Assembly: GCA_900469965.1 (NCBI GenBank)
Contig: UBZP01000020.1
Location: forward strand, 1 to 64,000
DNA from: Hyphomicrobiales bacterium
Lineage (GTDB): Bacteria > Pseudomonadota > Alphaproteobacteria > Rhizobiales > Rhizobiaceae
DNA: 64,000 bases
Direction: 5' to 3'
The notes under the pieces are model-generated. The model saw only the letters and a list, made by a program, of their open reading frames with translations. It was not told the origin of the DNA and ran no database searches. This document shows, in pieces, positions 16,827-25,162 of this stretch. The first letter of the stretch is position 1, and every line of letters begins with the position of its first letter. The translations under genes were made by a program, and so were the position numbers.

Positions 16827-17396
16827 ATGTCCAGCATTGCAACGACGCTCGCGCCCGAACTGGCGGTGAGCGAATGGTTCAACACACCTGCCCCGCTGAC
16901 GCTCGCCGGCCTTCGCGGCCGTCCCGTCCTGCTTCACACCTTTCAGCTGCTCTGCCCCGGCTGCGTCGCCGAATCCATCCCGCAGGTGCAGCGCATCGAA
17001 CGCGTCTTCGGCAACACCGACCTGCAGGTCATCGGCATTCACACGGTGTTCGAACACCATGCGGCGATGACGCCCGTCACCCTGAAGGCGTTTCTGCACG
17101 AGTACCGCATCCGCCATCCGGTCGGCGTCGATCGCGCAGACCCGGCATCCGACACGCCGATGACCATGCAGCGGTTCGCCCTGCGCGGAACGCCTTCGTC
17201 GGTGCTGATCGGCCGCGACGGCGCGATCCTCCACCACGTCTTCGGCGTGGAGGACGACATCGCCGTCGGTGCCAGGATCGCCATGGCGCTGTCCGCACCG
17301 GCGCCGCATGCCCTCACCGGCTCCGCCTCGACGGACGAACAGGGCTGTGCCGGCGGCCGCTGCGAGGTTGCGACCGGCGGGCAGAGCACGGACTGA
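16827..17396 (+). CDS. Thioredoxin-fold (redoxin/TlpA-like) protein
   Basis: The 189-residue protein starts at ATG 16827 after GGATTGAGGAT. A thioredoxin-fold core contains RPVLLHTFQLLCPGC with redox pair Cys43-Cys46 (CPGC), then V-I-G-I-H-T-V-F-E-H-H, and the cis-proline loop L-R-G-T-P-S. No N-terminal signal peptide is visible, so it may be cytoplasmic. A C-terminal extra C-A-G-G-R-C could be a second redox or metal site. It lies 182 bases after the secreted protein gene, possibly in the same MarR-controlled set. Confidence 0.8.
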   Translation: MSSIATTLAPELAVSEWFNTPAPLTLAGLRGRPVLLHTFQLLCPGCVAESIPQVQRIERVFGNTDLQVIGIHTVFEHHAAMTPVTLKAFLHEYRIRHPVGVDRADPASDTPMTMQRFALRGTPSSVLIGRDGAILHHVFGVEDDIAVGARIAMALSAPAPHALTGSASTDEQGCAGGRCEVATGGQSTD

Positions 17397-17531
17397 GAAG
17401 GGTTCCCTATCTCCTGTCGCCGGCCGGATGACGCTGGACGATCGTTCGCTTCACCAGTCTCTGGCGGCCGAAGGCATCAGCCGCCGCCGAGCCGCAGGGC
17501 TGTTCCGAGGCGTGGGCGATTATCGCCGCGG

Positions 17532-18002
17532 CTAGTGCGGGTGGCTGATGCGGGCGATCTGCGCGTCCCTCATCAGGTTGAGGAAGTTCGGGCCGGTGAC
17601 GTGGACCAGCGTCCGGTGGTCTCCTCCCTCGAAATAGACGTCGCTGACCCGTCCCAGGCTTTCGTCGAGGATGACCGGGACATTGTAGGCCATTCCGACG
17701 GGCGGGGCGGCGCCTTCGTCGCAATCCGAAAACAGCGCGCAGACCTCCTCCTCCGACGCCAGCCCGAGCCTGCGGTCGACCACGTCCTGCAGGGTGGACA
17801 GCTCGATGCGGTGCGTGCTGGGGACGACGGCGAGCACGTAGCCCATTTCGTGGTGGACGACGACGGTCTTGGCGAGCCTGCTGCCGGGGATATGCGCGGC
17901 CTGGGCCGACTGGCTGGTCGTGGCGGTGCGATGATGCGGGACGGTGTCGTAGGCGATCCCTTCCCGCTCGATATAGTCCTGAAGCCTTCTGGCGATGGTC
18001 AT
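17532..18002 (-). CDS. YbaK/ProX-type aminoacyl-tRNA deacylase domain protein
   Basis: The 156-residue single-domain protein starts at ATG 18002-18000. The YbaK fold is marked by H-R-T-A-T-T-S-Q-S-A-Q-A, G-S-R-L-A-K-T-V-V-V with the conserved lysine, and a late G-A-A-P-P-V-G. These proteins hydrolyse mischarged tRNAs (for example Cys- or Ala-tRNAPro) in trans. Which mischarged tRNA is used cannot be read from the sequence. It is apparently monocistronic, divergent from the DUF488 gene with about 210 bases between. Confidence 0.85.
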   Translation of the reverse strand: MTIARRLQDYIEREGIAYDTVPHHRTATTSQSAQAAHIPGSRLAKTVVVHHEMGYVLAVVPSTHRIELSTLQDVVDRRLGLASEEEVCALFSDCDEGAAPPVGMAYNVPVILDESLGRVSDVYFEGGDHRTLVHVTGPNFLNLMRDAQIARISHPH

Positions 18003-18214
18003 GGTAGGCGCCCCTTCCTGTCTGCTGGTGACGCGTAACGAAGCCATTGTCCTCCCATCATCGGCGAAGTCAACGAAGAACAGAACGGGGCGGACCGCGG
18101 CCGGCAGCCCCGCCCCGGGGGCCTGCAGGCGTTGCCTGGCGAACGGGCGCGGTGCATGCTCGCCCCGCCACAGCGCGGGCACCGCCGCGCCCGATCGATG
18201 AGGAGAACCAAGCA

Positions 18215-18583
18215 ATGACGGTCCGGATCAAGCGGGTCTACGATGCGCCGGAGGCGTCCGACGGGATGCGCATCCTCGTCGACCGGCTATGGCCGCGCGG
18301 CATCGCCAAGGAAAAGGCGCGGATCGACCTGTGGCTGAAGGACATTTCCCCGAGCGACGATCTCCGCCGCCGCTTTCACGCCCGGCCCGAGAGCTGGGAC
18401 GAGTTCCGGACGCTCTACGCCGAAGAACTGGAGGGCGACGCCGGACGGATCGCCGCGGCGGAGCTCCGCCGCCACATCGTCGAGGGTCCGGTCACGCTGC
18501 TCTATGCCGCGCGCGACGAGAAGCACAACAACGCCGCCGCCCTGCAGCTCTGGCTGGAGGAGAACGCGCCGAAGCCGCTTTGA
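18215..18583 (+). CDS. DUF488 family protein
   Basis: The 122-residue cytoplasmic protein starts at ATG 18215 after GAGGAGAACCAAGCA. Family motifs: R-I-L-V-D-R-L-W-P-R-G near residue 19, L-W-L-K-D-I-S-P-S, and a late LLYAARDEKHNNA. DUF488 proteins are widespread single-domain proteins without an assigned reaction. The 257 bases after it hold no recognisable gene or terminator. Confidence 0.88.
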   Translation: MTVRIKRVYDAPEASDGMRILVDRLWPRGIAKEKARIDLWLKDISPSDDLRRRFHARPESWDEFRTLYAEELEGDAGRIAAAELRRHIVEGPVTLLYAARDEKHNNAAALQLWLEENAPKPL

Positions 18584-18840
18584 GCGGTCGCGCAAGGACG
18601 GGCTGCGGTCTTGTGAGGGTGACGGCGAAATATCGAAGCCCGAAGCCTGCGGCAGGCGCCCGGAGGCCCCTACCCGCTTCGCGACGGCTCAGGACCTCGG
18701 CCATCTCACAGGGCCGGTCCCGGCGACACGTCGCGCCTGTCTTGCGGCCCCGCGGGGATGGCACCCCCGTCGAGCGTGTCGCATCTGTTTCGAGCCATTC
18801 TGCCGAAGCAGCTTGCCATCGGGGAGAGGCGCGACACGCT

Positions 18841-19884
18841 TCAGACCGCAAGCTCCCGCCGGGCCGTCTCCGCTTCGATGGCGAGGTCGAGGACCTTCTG
18901 CAGGTCTGCCGCATGCCGGAAGCCGGGCTCGACCGGCCGCCCCTCGCGCACGGCCGCGACGAACCGCTCGTAGTTGGTGGGCACCTGGCCGGCGTCGATT
19001 TCCCGCCAGCGGGCATTCTCCACGTCCTCGCCGATGCAGCCGCGCAGGCTCGAACCCTCCGGCGTGTGGATCACCTCCAGCGCCCCGCGGTCGCCGTGCA
19101 TGCGCAGGCGCAGTTCGTTGAGATGGCCGGTCGCCCAGCGGCTGGCATGGATCACCCCGAGCGCCCCGTTGGAGAACTCCGCCGTCATGGCGAAGCTGTC
19201 GTTCGCATCGAGCTCGTATTCGCCGATGCGGTTGCCGGGCGCCTTGTCGAAAGCCTTCATGCGCGCATAGATCGCCTCCACCTCGCTGCCGCTGCCATAG
19301 GCCGCGAAATCGAGGATATGGATGCCGACGTCCCCGAGCACGCCGTTCGAGCCGTGCCGCGTCGACAGCCGCCACAGCCACTGGCTCTCGGTCGTCCAGT
19401 CGCCCCAGGCGCGCGACACCAGCCAGCTCTGCAGGTAGGACGCCTCGATGTGGCGGACCAGGCCGATCGTGCCGGACAGCACCAGTTCGCGCGCCTTCTG
19501 CAGGGGCGCGACGTTGCGATAGGTCAGGTTGACCATGGTCACGAGACCGGAGCGCTCGGCCGCATCCGCCATCTCGTCCGCCTTGGCAAAGCTCTCGGCC
19601 AGCGGCTTCTCGCACAGGACATGCTTGCCCGCCGCCAGCAGCGCCAGCGTGGTCGGATGATGAACCCTGTCCGGCGTGACGTTGGTCGCCGCGTCGAACT
19701 CGCCCCAGGCGAGCGCCTGCTGCAGATCCGCAAACGTGCGCGCGATCCCGTGGCGCTCGGCGAAGGCCATGGCCCGCGCCGGATCGACATCCACGGCGCC
19801 GACCAGTTCGACGCCGGGAATGGCGGAGAAATGCTCGGCATGGGTATTGGCCATGCCGCCGGTTCCGAGGACGAGAAGACGCAT
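18841..19884 (-). CDS. Gfo/Idh/MocA-family oxidoreductase (ThuB-like)
   Basis: The 347-residue NAD(P)-dependent sugar oxidoreductase starts at ATG 19884-19882; a GTG at 19896 overlapping the upstream stop is an alternative. The Rossmann motif is V-L-G-T-G-G-M-A, followed by the family element H-V-L-C-E-K-P-L-A (the EKP motif with catalytic Lys), then a C-terminal alpha/beta substrate domain. It follows a ThuA-type gene directly, the gene order of rhizobial thuAB, where the pair converts trehalose-type disaccharides to 3-keto forms. Without the thu transporter nearby the actual sugar is uncertain. Confidence 0.88.
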   Translation of the reverse strand: MRLLVLGTGGMANTHAEHFSAIPGVELVGAVDVDPARAMAFAERHGIARTFADLQQALAWGEFDAATNVTPDRVHHPTTLALLAAGKHVLCEKPLAESFAKADEMADAAERSGLVTMVNLTYRNVAPLQKARELVLSGTIGLVRHIEASYLQSWLVSRAWGDWTTESQWLWRLSTRHGSNGVLGDVGIHILDFAAYGSGSEVEAIYARMKAFDKAPGNRIGEYELDANDSFAMTAEFSNGALGVIHASRWATGHLNELRLRMHGDRGALEVIHTPEGSSLRGCIGEDVENARWREIDAGQVPTNYERFVAAVREGRPVEPGFRHAADLQKVLDLAIEAETARRELAV

Positions 19885-19892
19885 GGTGCCGC

Positions 19893-20678
19893 TCACCGGT
19901 AACCGGCCTCGCCGGCCTTGTGCAGGCGCGGGCCACGCTCGACGATCGGCTCCAAAGCGCTTTCAACCGGCACGTTCGGGGCCTCGTGCACGGCGAGATG
20001 CGGGGCGAGCGGGTTATGCGCCCACGTCACCGCGTTGCGCAGCACCTGCTGCACCGTTCCGTCGTGATAGGTCGGATAGGTTTCGTGGCCGGGCCGGAAA
20101 TAGAAGATGTTCCCCGCCCCGCGCCGCCAGGTCATCCCCGAGCGGAACACCTCCCCGCCGGCGAACCAGGAGATGAAGACCGTCTCGAGCGGCTCGGGCA
20201 CCGAGAACGCCTCGCCATACATCTCCTCGTTCTCCAGCACGAAATGCTCGCCCAGTCCCGCCGCGATCGGGTGGGCCGGATTGACCGTCCATATACGCTC
20301 CCGCTCGCCCGCCTCGCGCCATTTCAGCGCGCATGGAGTTCCCATCAACCGTTTGAAAATCTTTGAGAAATGCCCGGAATGGAGGACGATGAGACCCATG
20401 CCCTCCCAGACCCGCCGCGCCACCCGCTCGACGACCGCGTCGGAGACCGCGCCATGGTCCTTGTGGCCCCACCAGAGCAGCACGTCCGTCTCCGCCAGCC
20501 GCGCCGCCGGCAGGCCGTGCTCCGCCTCCTGCAGCGTCGCCGTCGTCGCCCGGATCGCCGGATCGGTGTTGAGGGCGGCGGCGATGACAGTGTGCATGCC
20601 GTCCGGGTAGATCGAGCGGACCACCTCGTTCGTCTGCTCGTGGATGTTCTCGCCCCAAACGATGGCGCGTATCGTCAT
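19893..20678 (-). CDS. thuA: ThuA-like domain protein (sugar utilisation)
   Basis: The 261-residue protein starts at ATG 20678-20676. ThuA family features: V-W-G-E-N-I-H-E-Q near the N-terminus, [25 protein letters not shown], and [10 protein letters not shown]. The fold is glutamine-amidotransferase-like. The length matches S. meliloti ThuA (about 260). It is the first gene of a two-gene operon with the oxidoreductase; coding regions are 8 bases apart. The symbol follows family resemblance only; related ThuA paralogs act on other sugars. Confidence 0.82.
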   Translation of the reverse strand: MTIRAIVWGENIHEQTNEVVRSIYPDGMHTVIAAALNTDPAIRATTATLQEAEHGLPAARLAETDVLLWWGHKDHGAVSDAVVERVARRVWEGMGLIVLHSGHFSKIFKRLMGTPCALKWREAGERERIWTVNPAHPIAAGLGEHFVLENEEMYGEAFSVPEPLETVFISWFAGGEVFRSGMTWRRGAGNIFYFRPGHETYPTYHDGTVQQVLRNAVTWAHNPLAPHLAVHEAPNVPVESALEPIVERGPRLHKAGEAGYR

Positions 20679-20711
20679 CTCGACACCTCCCGGTCTTCCA
20701 ATCGTCAATCC

Positions 20712-20745
20712 AAAGCGGTTTGAACTCCTGTTTTAAAGCCGTTTG
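20712..20745 (-). promoter_or_regulatory. Repeated 11-mer upstream of the ThuA/oxidoreductase operon
   Basis: AAAGCGGTTTG (20712-20722) and AAAGCCGTTTG (20735-20745) are near-identical direct repeats 23 bases apart, 34-67 bases upstream of the ThuA start. They resemble sugar-repressor half-operators. The regulator is not in the immediate neighbourhood. Confidence 0.4.
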
Positions 20746-20778
20746 CGCGCTTGGCAAGCCCCAAAAGGGCGATGGCCG

Positions 20779-21120
20779 TCAGTGGAAGGCGGATTTCGAG
20801 AACAGGTTCAGCACCAGGACGCCGGCGATGATCAGCCCGAGCCCGACCAGCGCTGCGAGGTCGAGCGTCTGGCCGAACACGAGATAGCCGACCATCGAGA
20901 TCAGCACGATGCCGAGGCCGCTCCAGATGGCATAGGCGATGCCGACCGGGACGTAGCTCAGGCTCCACGACAGGAAATAGAAGGCGACCGCATAGCAGAC
21001 CACCATGACCAGCGTCGGCCCGAGCCGGGTGAAATGCTGGGCCGCCTGCATCGCCGAGGTGCCGAGCACCTCGAAAAGGATGGCGACCACCAGGACGGAA
21101 TAGACGACGGCGAGGTTCAT
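20779..21120 (-). CDS. SMR-family multidrug efflux protein (EmrE/SugE type)
   Basis: The 113-residue protein has four hydrophobic segments, the standard SMR size. The membrane-embedded glutamate is Glu17 (L-F-E-V-L-G-T), and the loop motif V-G-I-A-Y-A-I-W-S-G-L-G is present. It acts as a proton-coupled dimer in the inner membrane, exporting quaternary ammonium or guanidinium-like compounds. The gene lies 45 bases downstream of a TetR regulator on the same strand, so substrate-induced expression is likely. Confidence 0.92.
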   Translation of the reverse strand: MNLAVVYSVLVVAILFEVLGTSAMQAAQHFTRLGPTLVMVVCYAVAFYFLSWSLSYVPVGIAYAIWSGLGIVLISMVGYLVFGQTLDLAALVGLGLIIAGVLVLNLFSKSAFH

Positions 21121-21165
21121 GACAGGCTCCGCAAGGAGAGAGATCGGGTTTCGGTATGAGAGGGG

Positions 21166-21726
21166 TCAGCCTCGGGACAGATCGAACAGGCGCTGCTTCA
21201 TCGCCAGCGCCTGCTCCGGATCCATCGGATGGCTCTCGAGGACGGAGGCCAGCCACAGCCCGTCGAGGGCAAAGCGCGCCAGCACGCAATCGAGCGAGGA
21301 GTCGGTGCCGACATTGAGCTCGGCCTGCAGCGCCACCCATTCCCGCCAGCGCGCCCGCAGGGCGGGCTCGGTCAGGAGCGGCATGGTCATGGCCTTCCAG
21401 CGCGCCTCTTCCGCCTGTGCGTCCGTGCCGAACGTGACGGCGACATAGGCCCGGGTGAAGCGGCCGTGCGGTTCCGGATCGGCGCGCATCGCCGCATCGA
21501 TCGCGGCATCCATGCGGGCGATCAGGTCGTCCAGCAGCCCGAACAGGAGCTCGGCCTTGCTCGGAAAATGATGCAGCAGACCGCCCTTGCTGACGCCGGC
21601 AGCGGCGGCGACGGCATCGAGCGTCAGGCCGGCCGCGCCCTTTTCGACGCACAGATCGGCCGCGACCTCCAGCAACTGCTGGCGGACGGCCTGCGGGTCC
21701 TTCTTGCGCTTGTGTGCGGTGCTCAT
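21166..21726 (-). CDS. TetR-family repressor of the SMR efflux gene
   Basis: The 186-residue protein starts at ATG 21726-21724. The N-terminal HTH contains LLEVAADLCVEKGAAGLTLD, AAGVSKGGLLHHFPSK and the family boundary. The C-terminal domain is helical and Trp-rich, consistent with the TetR_C_6-like group. It heads the operon with the SMR gene. A perfect inverted repeat ACCGTC-TG-GACGGT lies 12 bases upstream of its start, so autorepression with derepression by an SMR substrate is likely. Confidence 0.9.
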   Translation of the reverse strand: MSTAHKRKKDPQAVRQQLLEVAADLCVEKGAAGLTLDAVAAAAGVSKGGLLHHFPSKAELLFGLLDDLIARMDAAIDAAMRADPEPHGRFTRAYVAVTFGTDAQAEEARWKAMTMPLLTEPALRARWREWVALQAELNVGTDSSLDCVLARFALDGLWLASVLESHPMDPEQALAMKQRLFDLSRG

Positions 21727-21737
21727 GAGATAAACAT

Positions 21738-21751
21738 ACCGTCTGGACGGT
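21738..21751 (-). promoter_or_regulatory. TetR operator
   Basis: The perfect dyad ACCGTC-TG-GACGGT (21738-21751) sits in an AT-rich stretch directly upstream of the TetR-SMR operon. This half-site type is common for TetR efflux regulators. Confidence 0.75.
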
Positions 21752-22016
21752 TTTATTGCAAGTGCAGAGAGCGCCGAAACGGCAAAGCCGCGGAATGAAT
21801 TCGGCGCTCGCCGGCTTCCGGCGGCAGTCCCATCAGCGGCAGGAGACCACGCTCGCCCCCGCACCGGGCTGGCGTCCCGCCTCGCGTCACATCCAGATCC
21901 CCGACCGGCGCCACGCCTGGGACACCGCCCCGCGATCCGATGTCACAGGGCGCGTGATGCCGTTGCCCCCTTCCCCGTCGTGAACTATCTGTGACGCAAG
22001 AGAAACCGGGCGAGGC

Positions 22017-22439
22017 TTGCAGGTGCAGGACGGACAGAGCGAAGGGGCGATCACCCTCTACGAGGCGGTGGGCGGCGAGGCGGGCGTGCGCGCGCTGACA
22101 CGACGCTTCTACGCGCTGATGGACACGCTGCCCGAGGCGGCCGCCTGCCGGGCCATCCACCCCGCGGATCTTTCGGGCAGCGAGGAGAAGCTCTTCGAAT
22201 ATCTGAGCGGCTGGCTCGGGGGTCCGCCGCTCTATACCGAAAAGCGCGGGCATCCGATGCTGCGCCGGCGGCATTTCGTGGCCCCGATCGGCGCCGCCGA
22301 ACGCGACGGCTGGCTCCTCTGCTTCACGCAGGCGCTGGAGGAGACGGTTCCGGGCCCGCAACTGCGGGAGGTCCTGCTGGCGCCTGTGACGAGGCTTGCC
22401 GAGCATATGGTCAACCAGAACGAGGAGGAAGGCCGATGA
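22017..22439 (+). CDS. Group II truncated hemoglobin
   Basis: The protein has about 140 residues; the start is TTG 22017 (or GTG 22023) after CGGGCGAGG. Signatures: TLYEAVGGEAGVRALTRRFY at the A/B helices, G-H-P-M-L-R-R-R-H-F with the proximal histidine, and D-G-W-L-L-C-F with the G8 tryptophan typical of trHbII. It binds heme in the cytoplasm; likely roles are oxygen or NO chemistry. The stop overlaps the next start (ATGA, 22436-22439), so the two genes are coupled. A heme/iron gene cluster begins about 1 kb further on. Confidence 0.88.
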   Translation: MQVQDGQSEGAITLYEAVGGEAGVRALTRRFYALMDTLPEAAACRAIHPADLSGSEEKLFEYLSGWLGGPPLYTEKRGHPMLRRRHFVAPIGAAERDGWLLCFTQALEETVPGPQLREVLLAPVTRLAEHMVNQNEEEGR

Positions 22440-22807
22440 CGGTCTCGACCGCACGCCGCGCAACGCTCTTCACGGCCGGCCTGTTCGGCTTCGCCGGCGT
22501 CGTCAGCGCCGCCCTCGCCTCGCATGCGAGCGGCGATCCGCGGCTGATGGGCGGCGCCTCGGCCATGTGCCTCGCGCATGCCCCTGCCCTGCTGGCGCTC
22601 TATGCCGCCTGGCCGAGCCTGCGCACCGCCCCGCTCGCCGCGCTCCTCCTGATCGCCGGCACGCTTCTGTTTGCCGGCGACCTGACGATGCGCCACATGC
22701 TGGGACACGGATTGTTCCCCATGTCCGCGCCTACCGGCGGTACCCTGATGATGGCCGGCTGGCTCGCCGTCGCCCTCGGCAGCCTGTTGAGGCCGCGTGA
22801 CATCTGA
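22436..22807 (+). CDS. DUF423-like small membrane protein
   Basis: The 123-residue protein has four hydrophobic helices (residues about 12-30, 42-60, 66-84, 98-116). The layout, including an early F-A-G-V-V-S-A-A-L-A-S-H-A and a central hydrophobic run, resembles YgdD/DUF423 proteins. No function is assigned to the family. It is translationally coupled to the truncated hemoglobin gene. Confidence 0.7.
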   Translation: MTVSTARRATLFTAGLFGFAGVVSAALASHASGDPRLMGGASAMCLAHAPALLALYAAWPSLRTAPLAALLLIAGTLLFAGDLTMRHMLGHGLFPMSAPTGGTLMMAGWLAVALGSLLRPRDI

Positions 22808-22827
22808 GCAGCCGGACATGAAGGGAC

Positions 22828-22910
22828 GGGCCGGAAAACACGGGCGCGAAAACTGGGCCTGAAAAACCGGGCTTGAAAAATTGGGCCTGAGAAACGGGGC
22901 CTGAACCGCG
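22828..22910. repeat. Six degenerate 14-base tandem repeats
   Basis: Consecutive units near the consensus GGGCCTGAAAAACN start at 22828, 22842, 22855, 22869, 22883 and 22897; the second is 13 bases. They lie between the end of the DUF423-like gene and the convergent 23096 gene. Open frames across them have no coding character, so this is a noncoding minisatellite that may vary between strains. Confidence 0.8.
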
Positions 22911-23095
22911 TGCCCGAAGCTGCCGCGGACGAATCAGGATCGATTGCCGCGGCACCCGAGCCCGCGACGAACGCCGCGCGCTCGAAGCGCGCCGGGGCTG
23001 CGATGCCGGCGGCTGTCAGCGTCGCCGGATCAGCGTGTGCTGGCACGCGCTTGGGACCAACCATGCGCCGGATCAGGCGTGCCACGCCGCCGGCT

Positions 23096-23380
23096 TCAGG
23101 CGGAGCCCTGCCGCCGGTGGGGCCGGGCCGCGCGCTGCGGGAAGGCGATGACATTGTCGCCGGCGCCGGCCGGCGTCCGCTCAGCCGCCTCGAACGGCAT
23201 GGCGCGCGCAGGCGAGCGCGCCTCCCACACCGGAAAGACGGAGACGTTCGGGTTCTCCGCCTGCATCCGCGCCTCGCGCGTCAGGAGCGCATAGAGTTCG
23301 GGGATGAGCCCGTCCCCGTTCTGCGCGGCCAGCTTGTGCAGGCCGATCATCATGAAGCCGTCAGGCTTGTCACTGCTCAT
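23096..23380 (-). CDS. Hypothetical protein coupled to the DUF2325 gene
   Basis: The 94-residue protein starts at ATG 23380-23378. M-S-S-D-K-P-D-G-F-M-M-I-G-L-H-K-L-A-A opens the protein and an arginine-rich tail closes it. No known domain, signal peptide or membrane segment is seen. Its start overlaps the stop of the DUF2325 gene (ATGA), so the two are translated together and probably work together in the iron-responsive set. Confidence 0.65.
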   Translation of the reverse strand: MSSDKPDGFMMIGLHKLAAQNGDGLIPELYALLTREARMQAENPNVSVFPVWEARSPARAMPFEAAERTPAGAGDNVIAFPQRAARPHRRQGSA

Positions 23381-24009
23381 TGTACCGGATTTCCTTCGCT
23401 GAGGCTCTGCAGGGCCCGCTCGAAGCTGGACTTGCTGCCATTGCGCAGCGGCACGAAGGCCTTTTCCCACTTCTTGCAGCCCGTCTTCACCCTGAGACAC
23501 GCATCGTGGCTGATGCAGTCGATCGGGCAGAACACACAGTCGACCGAGGGAAGGACGTTGTCGATTCGCGAGACTGCCTCGCGAAGGCCGCCGTCGTGAT
23601 GGATGAGGTTGGCGCCGAACGCGCTGGCGATCTGGCGCAGATGCGCGACCTGGCAGTCGCGGCCGCCGACATAGAGAAAGTTGCGGCCCTCGAGCGCCGC
23701 CTTCGCCGTGGCATCGCCGTCGCCGTCGGCACCGTCCGCCTGCTGGCCCTGCTTTTCGGGAGCGGCCCTGCGGTCGATCTCGATCGTCCGCCGCTTCACC
23801 CGGGTCACCTCGACGGTCCGCTGCGGCCGCGCTTCGGGGGCTGCGGGACGGGCCGGTTGCGCCTTGCTCTCGCCGGCATGGGCCGATGCGGACGCAAGGC
23901 GGGCCTTCAATGCGGCGACCTCTTTTTCCAGGGCGGCGATCCGCGCGTCACGCGCCGTCACCATCGCCCTCAGCACCTGCTCGCGCTGGCCGTCCTTGCC
24001 TGCCTGCAT
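23377..24009 (-). CDS. DUF2325 domain protein
   Basis: The protein has 210 residues. The N-terminal coiled coil (residues about 20-42, ARIAALEKEVAALKARLA) is followed by a Pro/Ala linker and a C-terminal DUF2325 domain from about residue 110: F-L-Y-V-G-G-R-D-C-Q-V, then H-H-D-G-G-L-R-E-A, and cysteines in C-V-F-C-P-I-D-C-I-S-H-D-A-C that could hold a metal or heme. The biochemical role is not established. A TGA-N9-TCA box lies about 90 bases upstream, and heme uptake genes follow, so an iron- or heme-linked role is plausible. It is the first gene of a two-gene operon. Confidence 0.8.
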   Translation of the reverse strand: MQAGKDGQREQVLRAMVTARDARIAALEKEVAALKARLASASAHAGESKAQPARPAAPEARPQRTVEVTRVKRRTIEIDRRAAPEKQGQQADGADGDGDATAKAALEGRNFLYVGGRDCQVAHLRQIASAFGANLIHHDGGLREAVSRIDNVLPSVDCVFCPIDCISHDACLRVKTGCKKWEKAFVPLRNGSKSSFERALQSLSEGNPVQ

Positions 24010-24095
24010 GCGTCACTCCTCGCGCTCTGGGCCAACATGCCCGTTTCGATTGGCGCGACCCTACAAAACATGATTTCTGGAGTAAAGTATAAACA

Positions 24096-24110
24096 TGATA
24101 ATTTTCATCA
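24096..24110 (-). promoter_or_regulatory. IRO box (RirA-type) upstream of the DUF2325 operon
   Basis: TGA-TAATTTTCA-TCA (24096-24110) fits the rhizobial iron-responsive operator TGA-N9-TCA. It lies in a strongly AT-rich promoter region 87 bases upstream of the DUF2325 start. RirA would repress the gene when iron is sufficient. Confidence 0.6.
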
Positions 24111-24211
24111 TCTTTTTTGACCAATCGCAAGCCGCGCCTTGAAGCCCGGCGAAATGGTCGCAGCAAGAGCGGACCGACCGGCACCCGGTGCGGGGCTGCG
24201 GGCCGGTGCGC

Positions 24212-25111
24212 CTATCGCTTGAAGGTGATCGGAACGTTGAAGGACCAGGAAGAGCGACCGGCTTCCGCCGGAATCTCCGGGAACGGTGACGCGCGACGGA
24301 CGGCGTCGAGCGCCGCCTGGTCGATGTTCGGTTCGCCGGAACTCCTGGCGATGCGAATGCTGGTGGCCTCGCCCGAGGCGGTGACGACAAAGGCGACCGT
24401 CACGACGCCCCGGCCCTTCGCGCTCCGCTTGGATCGATTGATCTTGCTGTGGACCTTGCCCGGATAGTTGCTGACCGCAGCGTTTCCGGCCGTGGCACTC
24501 CCCTTCTTCTGGCCGCCGGGCGAAGACGTGGTCACCCCGGTGGATCCGGTGGCCACGCCGCGCGTTGCCGCCTTCGGGCTGTTGCCCTCGTTGCCGGCCT
24601 TCTTCGCCTTCTTCTTCTCGGGCTTCTTTTCGACCGGCTTTTCCGCCTTCTTTTCCAGCGGCTCGATCGCCTGCGGCGGCTTCTCCACGATCTCCGGCCG
24701 GATGTCGGGAACCGGAATGGCGGCGATCTCGACCTCGGCGCCCTGGATCTCGACGGCTTCGCTCATCTCGGGAACGAACTCTTCCGCCTCCGGCGTCGGC
24801 GCGACCTCGCTCGGCGCGACCTCGTCGGGCACGACGTCCTGCGGCATGATCTCGGTCACCGGTTGGGTCACCGGCTCGACGGTCTCCGGCTCCATCTCCT
24901 CGGTCGGCTGGATCTCCTCCGGCGAACCCGATTCGATCGCATCGAAGGCATTGTTTCCGAGCATCGCCACTTCGGCGACGACGCTGCCGCCTGCGACCTG
25001 CGCCACGTCCGGTTCCGGCTCGGGCGCGAGCGTCAGGATCGCCGCCGCACCCGCATGGGTGATCAGCGACAGGACGATCGCCGCGCCCCAGATTGTCTTG
25101 TTGCCGGCCAT
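24212..25111 (-). CDS. tonB: TonB energy-transducing protein
   Basis: The 299-residue protein has an N-terminal single membrane segment (residues about 8-26, WGAAIVLSLITHAGAAAIL) containing the conserved Ser/His face. A long acidic/proline and then lysine-rich periplasmic spacer follows. The C-terminal TonB domain (about 215-299) includes VSNYPGKVHSKINRSKR, G-V-V-T-V-A-F-V-V and F-P-E-I-P. It couples the proton-motive force to outer-membrane receptors, here presumably for hemin. ExbB, ExbD and the receptor are not in the window. It is downstream of the 25163 gene and divergent from hmuS. Confidence 0.92.
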   Translation of the reverse strand: MAGNKTIWGAAIVLSLITHAGAAAILTLAPEPEPDVAQVAGGSVVAEVAMLGNNAFDAIESGSPEEIQPTEEMEPETVEPVTQPVTEIMPQDVVPDEVAPSEVAPTPEAEEFVPEMSEAVEIQGAEVEIAAIPVPDIRPEIVEKPPQAIEPLEKKAEKPVEKKPEKKKAKKAGNEGNSPKAATRGVATGSTGVTTSSPGGQKKGSATAGNAAVSNYPGKVHSKINRSKRSAKGRGVVTVAFVVTASGEATSIRIARSSGEPNIDQAALDAVRRASPFPEIPAEAGRSSWSFNVPITFKR

Positions 25112-25162
25112 GGCTACACCTTCACTCCAAACTCGATCCAACAGACAGCGCGGGCCGCCGGC

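Noticed and set aside
18584-18840. Hidden gene or repeat between DUF488 and the oxidoreductase
   Set aside because: Frames are short and without ribosome binding sites. No repeat or clear terminator could be identified.
22828-22910. CRISPR array
   Set aside because: The units are contiguous 13-14 base repeats without spacers and no cas genes are present.
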